A DNA stretch of 64,000 nucleotides from positions 17,726 through 81,725 of the forward strand of contig SLJY01000005.1 in assembly GCA_007134875.1 (NCBI GenBank), in the 5' to 3' direction. Below the pieces are notes generated by a model. It had not been told where the DNA came from and made no database searches. It worked only from the letters and a program-made list of their open reading frames with translations. Below, in pieces: positions 27,632 to 36,808 of the stretch; within the stretch, counting starts at the first letter, position 1, and each line of letters starts with the position of its first letter. Origin of the DNA: Desulfobacterales bacterium (GTDB lineage: Bacteria; Desulfobacterota; Desulfobacteria; Desulfobacterales; Desulfosalsimonadaceae). The translations under genes and the position numbers were made by a program.

Positions 27632-28639
27632 TTAAAACGGGAATCGCATCACAAGCCCAGGGGTATTCGTAGTCGGAGGCGGTGCATCGGCCGATGAAAA
27701 GCCCGCCGCAGGATCGGGGCGGCCTCTTTTGAGGTCGTCTATGAATTCGTCGTAGACCCGCCTGTTATACTTGTGGGCCGCACCGACGGATCCGTAGATG
27801 CTGCCGCTGTAAAATCCAGCGCTGGCAAAGGCCAAAACGCCTCCAAGAACGTTCAGGCCGTTGTCGAAACTCTCCCAGGAAGCACCGGCACCCGCAGAGA
27901 CAAGAACAAGCGATATCCATGCATCCCGGTTTCTCCCGGTATACAGATATCCTCCTCCCGGAACGATTGAAAAGACAGCCGCGGCCGCGGGACGCTTGAC
28001 GGGAAGCTCATTGAGTTCCGATTCCAGCCGTCCGGTGATGTCATGCGGACGGTACCGGTCTTCCCCCTCCTCGCTGATGGCCGAAAACGCCCTGGCGGCG
28101 GAAGAATGGTCCCGCCTTTCGAGCAGTATCCATCCTATCGCATACAGCGCGCGGTCGCGGATTGTCGGCTCGAAATCCCGGGATGCAAGCACGTTGAGCC
28201 TGGAAAGAGCCGATGAATGGTCGTTTCGCCGCTTGTCGCTTTCAGCGGCCATGAAGGCGGCCTCCACGGCAATGGCGCTCATCGTATCCCCTTCACGGAC
28301 CACACTTTCGAAAAGGGAAGCTGCCTTTCCGTACCGTCCCTGCCTGAAGTTCGCCATCCCGGCCCGAAACTTCGCCTCCCCGGTACGGGCATCATCCGGA
28401 AAGTGATGGGCAAAGCGCAGATATTCCGTGATCGCGGCATCATACTCCCCTGTTTCGTAGAGATGGGCAGCAAATCCAAACAGCTTGTCATCGGAGACAG
28501 GATCCGTTTCTGCGGCAAAAACCGGGCTGAGTAAAAGAGCGGTGGCCAAAAGAGCGGAGGCCAGGCCTGCGCGATTTCCAGGATTTCCAAGGAGTTTGTT
28601 TATTATATGACCGATGGTTTTGCGGTGGTGTAAAATCAA
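27632..28639 (-). CDS. Exported TPR-repeat protein with hydrophobic C-terminal region
   Basis: 335 residues. A signal peptide (LASALLATALLLSPVFA-AE) is followed by TPR-like repeats between about residues 55 and 190 (LYETGEYDAAITEYLRFAHH, FRQGRYGKAASLFESVVREG), similar to the arrangement in BamD/YbgF-like periplasmic proteins. A glycine-rich hydrophobic region (PGGGYLYTGRNRDAWISLVL through about 290) may be two membrane helices. It lies downstream of gspE in the same direction after 236 bases, so it may be read with the secretion genes, but it is not a known Gsp component. Function unknown. Confidence 0.75.
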   Translation of the reverse strand: MILHHRKTIGHIINKLLGNPGNRAGLASALLATALLLSPVFAAETDPVSDDKLFGFAAHLYETGEYDAAITEYLRFAHHFPDDARTGEAKFRAGMANFRQGRYGKAASLFESVVREGDTMSAIAVEAAFMAAESDKRRNDHSSALSRLNVLASRDFEPTIRDRALYAIGWILLERRDHSSAARAFSAISEEGEDRYRPHDITGRLESELNELPVKRPAAAAVFSIVPGGGYLYTGRNRDAWISLVLVSAGAGASWESFDNGLNVLGGVLAFASAGFYSGSIYGSVGAAHKYNRRVYDEFIDDLKRGRPDPAAGFSSADAPPPTTNTPGLVMRFPF

Positions 28640-28672
28640 AATGTCAGAATTCCTTATATTCCAATTACGCTT

Positions 28673-28701
28673 TTTGATCCTGAATGTTTTACACGGCCCT
28701 C
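28673..28701 (+). repeat. Family A element, partial right end (A9)
   Basis: TTTGATCCTGAATGTTTTAC then ACGGCCCTCA resembles the right-end block TTGATCTTGAACTTTTTACA-AAGCCGTCA with several changes. Confidence 0.45.
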
Positions 28702-28712
28702 ATAGAAGCCGG

Positions 28713-28807
28713 TTTCATCTGTGTTAATCTGTGTGTTCAGTGGGCGATGATTTTTGCTTTTCAGGATTTTTTCAGCCCACAGGTCACACAGATTAACACA
28801 GATGAAA
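28713..28807. repeat. Perfect 23-bp inverted repeat with 49-bp spacer
   Basis: Left arm 28713-28735 (TTTCATCTGTGTTAATCTGT-GTG) is the exact complement of 28785-28807. Inner GTGGGC (28740-28745) and GCCCAC (28775-28780) can extend the stem. It lies between the TPR gene and gspE, where no gene is seen, and could act as a hairpin in the gsp transcript. Confidence 0.85.
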
Positions 28808-28875
28808 ACCCACCAAAAGATATATGCCCTCGGCGGAGCAAAAAAGGTTGTGGGCTTGAGCTTCCCTGGAAGCCG

Positions 28876-30615
28876 TCACGTCTGGGTTACCCGGAGAACC
28901 TCCTCAATGGTGGTGACACCCTGCAGGACTTTTTGGACCCCGTCCTGGTAGAGCGTGGTCATCCCCGACGCTACCGCTTCCTTTTTCAACTGGTGGGAGT
29001 CATAGGTTTTCAGTACCATCTGCTGGAGTTTATCGTTTAGAACAAGGATTTCGTAAATTCCGACCCTGCCCCGGTATCCGCTGTGAAAGCACTTTTCACA
29101 CTTCCGGGCCTTGTAGAATACGGTGTCCTCCTCGGTGAGCGTTTCAAGGCCCAGTCGCTGCAGGGCTTCCGGTTCCGGTGTATAAGACGCCTTGCATTCA
29201 TCGCACAGAACGCGGACCAGTCGCTGGGCAACTACCGCTAAAACGGACGAGGAAATCAGAAACGGCTCGATACCAAGATCAACGAGCCTCGTGATGGCGC
29301 TGGCCGAATCGTTGGTGTGCAGGGTGGAAAAGACAAGGTGGCCGGTCAGGGCCGATTGCACACCGATTTCCGCTGTTTCCAGATCACGCATCTCCCCGAT
29401 GAGGATCACGTCCGGGTCCTGGCGAACGATGGAGCGAAGCCCCCGGGCGAAGGTCAGGTTGATTTTGGGGTTCACCTGAATCTGGCTGACCCCCTTCAAC
29501 TGGTATTCCACGGGATCTTCAATGGTAATGATGTTGATATCCGGCGAATTGATGGAAGACAAAATGGCATACAGGGTCGTCGTCTTGCCGCTTCCCGTCG
29601 GGCCGGTGACCAGGACGATCCCATGGGATGAATGGATCAGTTCATTGATCAGCGTAAGCTTTCTTTGCTCCATGCCCAGGTCGGGGAGCCTGAAGAGATT
29701 GCCGGATTTGTTGAGCAGCCGGAGCACCACCCGTTCGCCATGGGTGATGGGTATGGTTGAAACGCGGATATCGATATTCTGGTCTCCGATTTTAACCTCG
29801 AAGCGACCGTCCTGGGGGAGTCGTTTTTCGGCAATATTCATCTTGGCAACGACTTTAATCCGCGAGACCAAAGATGACTGCATCCACTTGGGGGGGGTGA
29901 GCATGTCATAGAGGATACCGTCCACCCGGTAGCGGATCTTGAAGCTGTACTGCTCGGGTTCGATATGGATATCGCTTGCCCCGATCTTGGCGGATTGGGA
30001 TATCACATGATTGACGAGCTTGATGATGGGCGCATCGCTCGTATCATCCAATAGGTCCGCAGTCTCCTCGATTTCGGTGATGATGTCCCCGCCGTTTTCC
30101 TCCATGTCGGCCACAAGTTGCTGGGCCGTATCCCGGCTGCTGTCATAAGCCAGGTTGATCAGGCTGTATATGGCATCCCGGGGAGCAAGAACGAGCTCGT
30201 AATCATCGATTTCAAGGATCTTGGCAAGGTCGTCGATTGGCTGGAATGCCGATGGATCGCTCAGAGCGATAACACGCCGCCTGCCGTTCTCCTTGGCAGG
30301 CAGGATCTCCTCCAGCTCTATAATATCCGTTTCCGTGCACACGGGAACCATTGCATACTTTTTCAGAAAGGAAATGGGAACCAGCCTGGCAAACCAGGTG
30401 TCCACGCCTTCCACCGGAAGCTTGTTCGCAATGGGCATGTCGTAGATATCGGCATAGACACCCAGCAGCTGGGGTTCGGAAACCAGTTTTTTCCGCAGCA
30501 GGACTTCGGAGAGCGTAGTGTTCTGCTCGATTCTGAGGCGGTTTGCTTCACTTAAGGCGTCTTTGTCGATACCGTATTCATTGACAAGTATGTCAGACAA
30601 TCGCTTGGTAATCAT
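28876..30615 (-). CDS. gspE: Type II secretion ATPase GspE
   Basis: 579 residues. Cytoplasmic hexameric ATPase that drives pseudopilus growth. The N-terminal MshEN-like domain (about 1-150) binds GspL; the motor domain has Walker A GPTGSGKTTTLYAI near 335, the Asp box and Walker B ILIGEMRDLETAEIG near 405, His box TGHLVFSTLHTNDSASA near 420, and the Cys4 zinc site LCDECK...CEKCF near 475-515. Start ATG at 30615 is 2 bases after the gspD stop. Full length and intact. Confidence 0.97.
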   Translation of the reverse strand: MITKRLSDILVNEYGIDKDALSEANRLRIEQNTTLSEVLLRKKLVSEPQLLGVYADIYDMPIANKLPVEGVDTWFARLVPISFLKKYAMVPVCTETDIIELEEILPAKENGRRRVIALSDPSAFQPIDDLAKILEIDDYELVLAPRDAIYSLINLAYDSSRDTAQQLVADMEENGGDIITEIEETADLLDDTSDAPIIKLVNHVISQSAKIGASDIHIEPEQYSFKIRYRVDGILYDMLTPPKWMQSSLVSRIKVVAKMNIAEKRLPQDGRFEVKIGDQNIDIRVSTIPITHGERVVLRLLNKSGNLFRLPDLGMEQRKLTLINELIHSSHGIVLVTGPTGSGKTTTLYAILSSINSPDINIITIEDPVEYQLKGVSQIQVNPKINLTFARGLRSIVRQDPDVILIGEMRDLETAEIGVQSALTGHLVFSTLHTNDSASAITRLVDLGIEPFLISSSVLAVVAQRLVRVLCDECKASYTPEPEALQRLGLETLTEEDTVFYKARKCEKCFHSGYRGRVGIYEILVLNDKLQQMVLKTYDSHQLKKEAVASGMTTLYQDGVQKVLQGVTTIEEVLRVTQT

Positions 30616-30617
30616 CT

Positions 30618-32663
30618 TCAGTCGTCTTCAAGGGTTTGTCTTTCCCGATCCTGGTCGGGCCCTGAGTAAAGCTTGATGCTTCCCTCGGTCTCCTTCTCGA
30701 ACAGGTCGCGTTTATCCTGCTGAAGCGCGGTTGCTTCCGCATCGTTTTCCAGCACCTGCGGGGTGAGGAAAATAAAGAGGTTCGTTTCGTCGTTGGCATC
30801 CGCCCGGGACTTGAAAAGCCAGCCAAGGCCGGGGATGGATCCCAGGCAGGGCACCCGGTACTCGGTGGAGGAAAGACTTTGGTCTATCAGGCCGCCAAGA
30901 ACAATGGTGCTTTTGTCGTTCACCTCGATGGTGGTCTGGATGGTCCGCTGGAGGGTTGTCGGCTGAAACTGGTCCGTTGTGGTTTCCAGCTTTGTGATTT
31001 CCTTGTCGATTTCCAGGCGGATCTTTCGGTCCTTGTTTATCTGCGGGGTGATTTCCAGCGCGATGCCCACGTCCTTGTATTCGTAGTTGCTGAAGTTGGT
31101 CTCGCCGGTCGCCGCCCGCGTCAGGTAGGGTATATTCTGCCCCACGGTAATCCGTGCTGTTTCGTTGTCTGTGGTGAGCAGTTGCGGTGTGGAAAGAATA
31201 TGGACATCCCGGTCCTTGTGGTATGCCTGGATGACCGCGCTGATGGTGGGAAAACGGATGCCCCCCACATCGATACTCTCGCCGAAAACCCCCATGGCAA
31301 ATCCCGGCGGAAGAAGTGCGGCGTTGGGCACGCCTTCGGGTACGGTATAGTTGTATCCCCTGTCGCCTCCCAGTGCGCCGCCGGAAAACCCTCCCCCGTA
31401 TACGCCCTCTCGACCCTGAGCACTTGCCTCGCCGCCGGCCATCCATTCCGCACCCAGGCGAAAGGAGCGGTCCTTGCTTACCTCCATGATCAGCACCTCG
31501 ATGTAAACCATGGGACGTGATATATCGAGCTGGCGGATAACGCTTTCGATGATGTCATAGTCGTCCCTGCCTGCCCGTATGATCAGGCTGTTGGTGGCAT
31601 TGTGGGCGGTGATGCTGACATCGTCCGATATCAGCGGGGCGGTTCGCAGTGCGGATTCACCGTCCCCACCGCCGCCTCCGCCGGATCCGCCAGGAAGCTC
31701 CCGCAAAACGGAGGCAAGATCTTCGGCCTTGGCGTTTTCCAGGTAGTATACATGAATATTTTCTTTTCCCCTGGGAATTTCCCGATCGATCATTTCGATG
31801 AGCTGACGGATACGGGCGATATCCGTTTCGCTTGCCTGTAAAATAATGGCGTTGGTGCGGTCCACGGGAACGGCCGTTATGTTTGATCGGGCCGCCCGCC
31901 TTCCCTCCTGAGGCTGGTCATTGAATACCGATTCGATAATCCGGACCACTTCATTGGCTTCAGCGTGCCGCAGGGTAATGGTTGCCACCTCCCGGCCGAT
32001 ACCCTCCACATCGATGGTGTCGAGTATTCTCATGAGCCGGTTGATGTTGGACTGCACATCGGTGATGATCAGGGTGTTTGTGGGCTGGTAGGAAAGCAGC
32101 ACGGCATTTCTCGATACCAGCGGAGAAAAGAGCTGCTTGATTTCTTCGGGGTCGGCGAATTGAAGCGGTATGAGCTGGGTCACGATCCGGTCGGCCGGCC
32201 GATCCGATTCCCTTTCCATGAGGGTATCGATATTCATGGAACGGGCGTGGGGCGACGGGATGATTTTCGTCACATCCCCGGAATCGACCGTTGTGAAGCC
32301 GTGTACTTCCAGTACGGATTCGAAAACCCGGTAGGCTTCGTTCACCGATATTTTGGTGGGCGATATGATCGTGATATTTCCCCTCACCCGCTGATCGACA
32401 ATGAAGTTCTTGCCGGTGAGCTCGCTGATGAATTTGATGAACACATTGATATCGACTTCGGTAAAATCGATGGACACGCTTCGTTCAGCAGGTTCCGTTT
32501 CCTCAACCGGTTTTTCCGTTACAAGATCGGCGGCACCGGGTCGTTCGGTTTCAATGCCGGCACCTTCCTGCGCGCCGGCAAGTCCGGGGCCAGGTGCCGA
32601 TAAAAAGCCTGCCAGTATCAGGAACACTGCCACTTTGTAAAAAACGTTCAATCGCATATGCAC
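30618..32663 (-). CDS. gspD: Type II secretion secretin GspD
   Basis: 681 residues. Outer membrane channel of the secretion system. Signal peptide at the N-terminus (VFLILAGFLSAPGPGLAGA), N0 domain (SIDFTEVDINVFIKFISELT near 68), N1-N3 domains with a Gly-rich loop (about 345), and the secretin core with VPCLGSIPGLGWLFKS near 605 and LFIFLTPQVL. GTG at 32663 is preferred: AAGGA lies 8 bases upstream, whereas the ATG two codons later is too far. It lies 105 bases after gspC and 2 bases before gspE. Confidence 0.97.
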   Translation of the reverse strand: MHMRLNVFYKVAVFLILAGFLSAPGPGLAGAQEGAGIETERPGAADLVTEKPVEETEPAERSVSIDFTEVDINVFIKFISELTGKNFIVDQRVRGNITIISPTKISVNEAYRVFESVLEVHGFTTVDSGDVTKIIPSPHARSMNIDTLMERESDRPADRIVTQLIPLQFADPEEIKQLFSPLVSRNAVLLSYQPTNTLIITDVQSNINRLMRILDTIDVEGIGREVATITLRHAEANEVVRIIESVFNDQPQEGRRAARSNITAVPVDRTNAIILQASETDIARIRQLIEMIDREIPRGKENIHVYYLENAKAEDLASVLRELPGGSGGGGGGDGESALRTAPLISDDVSITAHNATNSLIIRAGRDDYDIIESVIRQLDISRPMVYIEVLIMEVSKDRSFRLGAEWMAGGEASAQGREGVYGGGFSGGALGGDRGYNYTVPEGVPNAALLPPGFAMGVFGESIDVGGIRFPTISAVIQAYHKDRDVHILSTPQLLTTDNETARITVGQNIPYLTRAATGETNFSNYEYKDVGIALEITPQINKDRKIRLEIDKEITKLETTTDQFQPTTLQRTIQTTIEVNDKSTIVLGGLIDQSLSSTEYRVPCLGSIPGLGWLFKSRADANDETNLFIFLTPQVLENDAEATALQQDKRDLFEKETEGSIKLYSGPDQDRERQTLEDD

Positions 32664-32768
32664 CGCGCATTTCCTTTTACAAGCTGGTTGTTGAAATGTC
32701 CGGGAATCCGATCCCTCCCGCTATGACGGATACGATCCGATCGCCGTAAGACCCGAAAAGAACTATTG

Positions 32769-33680
32769 TCACTGAATTCTGTAGGAGATTGTCTGAATGC
32801 TTCCGTCCCGCTGGATCTGCACCTGGATGTCCCGTTCGGAGCGAAGCCCCTGATACAACTCCATGGCATCATCGACCGATCGAATCGGATTGCCGTTGAC
32901 CCCCTTGATCACATCTCCGCTTTGCAGGCCCATGTCCTCAAAAATGGAATCCCGGCGTACGCCGCTCAATAACACCCCTTCGGGGTTGCCGTCTTCAAAA
33001 TACGGTCTTAAACGGATCTGCCGCATCAGGTTGCCCACATCGGCAAGCGCTTCCTCCACCCTGCCCCGGTCGATGGAAAACTCCTGCTCGGACTCGGAGA
33101 CCAGCCTGGATGACTGGACAGGGTCGGCTTGCGTTCCTGACTGCCTGCTGGCCCGGGCGTGATCAAGCAATTCTTCCATCTCGAGGATTTCATCGCTTCC
33201 GTCCACTGTCAGCACAACCCTTTCGCGAAGAATTTTCTTGATGACGGCATCCCCGATATTATCCCCTTCTCGGTACAAATGCTGCGGCTGGCGGCGTCGG
33301 GATGCATCTTCGATGACCGCATAGGCGACTCCTTCGCCATCTCCGGTGATTGTGCCCCACAACCGCAACTGGAGGCCTGTTTTCTCCAGGTCTTCAATAT
33401 CGGTTTCCACGACTTCCGGAACCTGGGTTTCGGCAGTTTTTGTCCGGAAAAGGTCCCGCTCGGCAATGGCCTGGTAGCGCGAATACGCCCGATCGCTTTC
33501 GCTGCCCGTTCCATGGGCCGTGCGCAGTGAATCCCGCGAATCCGTTCGGGTGATCAGTTCAGCCAGAATCATTTCCTCTTCGAGGGGGGCTGTGGCAGCC
33601 ACGTAAAAGATTTTTACCCCGATAAAAACGGCCGCGGTAATCAGGGCGATGTTGATGATTCCCAGAATTTTTTTAATCAT
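32769..33680 (-). CDS. gspC: Type II secretion protein GspC (PDZ type)
   Basis: 303 residues. It links the inner membrane platform to the secretin. One N-terminal membrane helix (IINIALITAAVFIGVKIFYV), a homology region (LQLRLWGTITGDGEGVAYAV near 108) and a C-terminal PDZ domain (DMGLQSGDVIKGVNGNPIRS near 245) are in the right order. It starts ATG at 33680. The gap of 179 bases to gspN upstream is filled by family B and related repeats, whereas most other genes of this operon touch or overlap. Confidence 0.93.
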   Translation of the reverse strand: MIKKILGIINIALITAAVFIGVKIFYVAATAPLEEEMILAELITRTDSRDSLRTAHGTGSESDRAYSRYQAIAERDLFRTKTAETQVPEVVETDIEDLEKTGLQLRLWGTITGDGEGVAYAVIEDASRRRQPQHLYREGDNIGDAVIKKILRERVVLTVDGSDEILEMEELLDHARASRQSGTQADPVQSSRLVSESEQEFSIDRGRVEEALADVGNLMRQIRLRPYFEDGNPEGVLLSGVRRDSIFEDMGLQSGDVIKGVNGNPIRSVDDAMELYQGLRSERDIQVQIQRDGSIQTISYRIQ

Positions 33681-33718
33681 TGCTCAAAAAGCCCAAATAA
33701 AAATAGTATCTCCCTAAA

Positions 33719-33812
33719 TTGAGCGATTTTCAGGCTTCCCGCAGATACACGAAGGCGATTAAAATTTTCGCCTTCCTTGACCTTGACGAAAAATCCCGGT
33801 TTTCGTTCGGCC
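33719..33812 (-). repeat. Family B repeat (reverse) with upstream flank, inside the gsp operon
   Basis: CGGTTTTCGTTCGGCC and GAAGGCGATTAAAATTTTCG match the complement of family B at 44219-44300. GAAGGCGA (33751-33758) pairs with TCGCCTTC (33768-33775). The 33719-33753 part (GCGATTTTCAGGCTTCCCGC) repeats the 26066-26098 sequence. Confidence 0.75.
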
Positions 33813-33859
33813 GCAAAGTAGATGCGGCAAAATTGAAAATTCCTCAGATTAGGGTGTCA

Positions 33860-34729
33860 TTAACGGATGGCGTACCGGGGCCGATCCAGGGTGCCGGTGA
33901 TTCGTACGGGAATCCTTCCATCCCCCTGGTATTGCCGGGGAAGCAGGGGCCTGAAACGACTCAGCATCTGCGGGTGAAGTTCCACGGTGCCCTCCAGGTT
34001 GATCCGGCTTGCCTCCATTGGAAAGCGAAGGGTAACGGTGCCGCTTCCATGTGCCGATACCTGCTGACCGGCGAGGTTGAGCCGGTCAATGTGTACCCGG
34101 TCGTTCTCGACGGTCATCTCGGCCTCCATGGTGGAGAACGCGAGACGATCCAGAACACCGAGTATGGATTCATCCGGATCCATCCGAAACCCGCTGATGG
34201 AAACCGTTGCATGGCCCTTGCCCTCGAACCGGTCGAAAGTTTTTACTGGGGTTTCATACCGGGCCGTTGCGCTCAGTGTACCTGAAAATTGGGCCGGAAA
34301 AAACAATTCCAGGGCGAACGCATCCTGCAGGTCAATCGATGAGGCGCGGATATTCCCGATTAGCTTGCGATTATCCCCGCTCTGCCGGGTTCTCACAGTG
34401 CCGTGGATATCCCCTTTCGCTGCTGCGGCAGCCAGCCGGATGCCCGGCTCCATGGATAAAAATGTACGCCATGAAGGGGAAAGACGGATGGAATCAAAGC
34501 GTATGAGGGATTCATCCTCCGACAGGATGTACATATTGGACAGCAAAAGACCCGGCGGGATGCCCGGCGCAAGATTTTCAATGTAGCAGGTGAAGCCGGG
34601 CGCAATGGATCCGGCCCGGTATTCGATATAGTCTTTTACCGTCTCCGACGGAAACAGGATATAAAGGAACAGAAGCGTTGCACCGAGAATATAGAGGATA
34701 TGGGCAAGATATTTTCTGAATCGGTTCAT
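33860..34729 (-). CDS. gspN: Type II secretion protein GspN
   Basis: 289 residues. One N-terminal membrane helix (ILYILGATLLFLYILFP) is followed by an AsmA-like beta-rich periplasmic region (GSIAPGFTCYIENLAPGIPP and the C-terminal GRIPVRITGTLDRPRYAIR), the pattern of delta-type GspN. GspN is an accessory inner membrane component whose exact role is not settled. ATG at 34729 is preferred with AGGAAG about 10 bases before it. Confidence 0.85.
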   Translation of the reverse strand: MNRFRKYLAHILYILGATLLFLYILFPSETVKDYIEYRAGSIAPGFTCYIENLAPGIPPGLLLSNMYILSEDESLIRFDSIRLSPSWRTFLSMEPGIRLAAAAAKGDIHGTVRTRQSGDNRKLIGNIRASSIDLQDAFALELFFPAQFSGTLSATARYETPVKTFDRFEGKGHATVSISGFRMDPDESILGVLDRLAFSTMEAEMTVENDRVHIDRLNLAGQQVSAHGSGTVTLRFPMEASRINLEGTVELHPQMLSRFRPLLPRQYQGDGRIPVRITGTLDRPRYAIR

Positions 34730-34776
34730 GTTCAAAGAACTTCCTGTTAATAACAATTTCCGGCCTGTGCAAAAGC

Positions 34777-35307
34777 TCAGGTGGCTTCCGCGGTTTCAAC
34801 CCGCATCACCACGTTGACAGGGCCGTCGCGCTCCCCTGATTTATTGATGGAAAGCCGGTTAACACGCACCATATTCTCGGATGCTTCCACCTGGAAAAGA
34901 TAATCCGCCAGGTTTTCCAGCGTGATGCCTTCAAGCCGCATCTCCACCCTGGAAATGGTAAGACCCGTTAAATCGTCCACCGTGGTGCTGGGCCGCATGT
35001 AAGCGATTTGGTTTTTTATGCCGCTGGTGCCCGCCAGCCGTTCCAAAAAAGCAAACAGGGAAAAATTTTCGGGCCGGCCTGTAAACCCTTCTTGCGCCGC
35101 TTCCATGCGCTGCCGGGCCTGGCGATACGCATCGCGTTTTTCATGCATCTGTAAAGCGGTTTGTTTTTTTTCCGCCAGTTCGGCCTCCAGGTGATTTCTC
35201 CTTTCGAATACGGGAGCAATGGCCAACTGGAAGAGAAAAAAGATCGCAAGAAAAATGCCGGCTCCTATCACAACTATACGCTCGCGGCGATTCAGGTTTA
35301 TATTCAC
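34777..35307 (-). CDS. gspM: Type II secretion protein GspM
   Basis: 176 residues. A single membrane helix (IVVIGAGIFLAIFFLFQLAI) followed by a coiled-coil (ERRNHLEAELAEKKQTALQM) and a ferredoxin-like periplasmic domain is the GspM/PilO-like layout. It partners GspL in the platform. The start is GTG at 35307 (first residues MNINLNRRERIVV), 6 bases after GGGGGA; the longer frame from 35370 lies in gspL. Confidence 0.88.
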   Translation of the reverse strand: MNINLNRRERIVVIGAGIFLAIFFLFQLAIAPVFERRNHLEAELAEKKQTALQMHEKRDAYRQARQRMEAAQEGFTGRPENFSLFAFLERLAGTSGIKNQIAYMRPSTTVDDLTGLTISRVEMRLEGITLENLADYLFQVEASENMVRVNRLSINKSGERDGPVNVVMRVETAEAT

Positions 35308-35329
35308 GAAATCCCCCGGTTCTCCGGAA

Positions 35330-36808
35330 TTATAAGCCCGCCAGATCCGCGCGGATGCGGAAGCGGACACGATTGATGCTGCTGTCCATATTTGCGGAAC
35401 TGATTGTTATTGTTTCAAAAAAAGCCACGGTTTCGAGCCGGCTTTTGACTTCCTCCACCGCGTTGAATCCGTCGATGGTTCCGGAAATGGTAACGTGATC
35501 CTCGGATCGAACCATGCCGGTTACCAGCACGTCGATTTCTTCGGGTATGCTTCGGCTGATGGCATTGAGGATATCAATGTTGACAATATCCACGGTCGCA
35601 TCACCGGCAAGCGCGCTTTGTTGTCGAATCCTCTCGATTTCGCTTTCCATCTGGCTTACGGGATCGCCGCCCAAGGACTGATCCGGCAGCGTTGTCCTGA
35701 AAACCTCTGCAATCTCGGCATCCAGCCGACGGACTTGGTGATCCAGAAACCTTGCATGTACGATCACATTGCCTAAAATCATGATAAAAACAATGAAAAA
35801 CAGTATGCCGCTGGCAACCAGTTCGGTTTTGTTTTCTTCAAGATGCTTTTGGATGAAAAAATGGTCCCGGCTGAAGTTGAACGGCGTGATGCCGCCGATT
35901 TCGATTCCCGCAAGCCCCAGGGCCGAGTTAAACAGGCGCTTTTTAAAGCGGTCGTCTTCGGGATACTGAAGGTTTTTGAATCCGCCGTCTTCGGCCAGGG
36001 TTACCTCTCGGACATCCATATCGAGCGCATTATGCAGCGCTTGTCCAATCTGCCGGCCATGTTCTTCCATATCGCCGGAATCGGTACAGGAGAGCAAAAC
36101 CTGATCAAATCGGCATTCATCGTCATATATGGTTTCAAATGCAGCGGTGATCCGGCGGATTTCCTTTTTGAGCCGTTCGGTTCTTTTTTCCGGATTTCCC
36201 CGCGGGAGCCGAAAGGTTCTGGCCAGGTGCAGCTTTCCGGAAAACACCAGGCAGGCCGTGGCGCAGACGTAGTCGATGTTCAGAAACATAAAACCGTCGG
36301 ATTTTGCCATGCCGTAACGGCCATACCAGAGCGCTTCGGCAACGGGGGCGGATGTGATGTATCCGGCTTTGATGCCGAAGTGGCGGAGCATTCCGGTCAG
36401 TTCGTCCAGGGTTTCCGTCTTGACGGATGCCGCGATGATATCGGTAAATTCCGCCTTATGAACAATGGCGAAATCAATGGTAAACTCCTCCACGGGGCTG
36501 GGCAGACCGGATTCCAGCTCAAAAGGAAGTAACTGGCTGATTTTTTTCCGTTCCCTGAATGGCAGTTTGATGTTGCGATAGGCCACGTCACCCGGGGGGA
36601 GCGACAGAATGCAGGAAGCACCGGACGCGCCCGTTTCTTCAACCACTTTTCCGATAGCCCAGAAGAGACGGTTTTCCGTGTCCGCCGGGGCCTGATCGAT
36701 GCCGATGCGGCAGTGGCTTTCAATGCGGTTGGCTTTCAATCCCGAGGAAATCCGGATGGCTGCTACGGATTCATCGCGAATATCAATGCAAAGGAGTTTT
36801 CTGCTCAT
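35330..36808 (-). CDS. gspL: Type II secretion protein GspL (PilM-PilN-like)
   Basis: 492 residues. The N-terminal cytoplasmic part (about 1-330) has an actin-like PilM/GspL fold (KLLCIDIRDESVAAIRIS at the start, SCILSLPPGDVAYRNIKLPF near 80) that binds GspE; a membrane helix (VASGILFFIVFIMILGNVIV near 340) and a periplasmic PilN-like domain (SRSIPEEIDVLVTGMVRSED) follow. ATG at 36808 overlaps the gspK stop by ATGA. Confidence 0.9.
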   Translation of the reverse strand: MSRKLLCIDIRDESVAAIRISSGLKANRIESHCRIGIDQAPADTENRLFWAIGKVVEETGASGASCILSLPPGDVAYRNIKLPFRERKKISQLLPFELESGLPSPVEEFTIDFAIVHKAEFTDIIAASVKTETLDELTGMLRHFGIKAGYITSAPVAEALWYGRYGMAKSDGFMFLNIDYVCATACLVFSGKLHLARTFRLPRGNPEKRTERLKKEIRRITAAFETIYDDECRFDQVLLSCTDSGDMEEHGRQIGQALHNALDMDVREVTLAEDGGFKNLQYPEDDRFKKRLFNSALGLAGIEIGGITPFNFSRDHFFIQKHLEENKTELVASGILFFIVFIMILGNVIVHARFLDHQVRRLDAEIAEVFRTTLPDQSLGGDPVSQMESEIERIRQQSALAGDATVDIVNIDILNAISRSIPEEIDVLVTGMVRSEDHVTISGTIDGFNAVEEVKSRLETVAFFETITISSANMDSSINRVRFRIRADLAGL

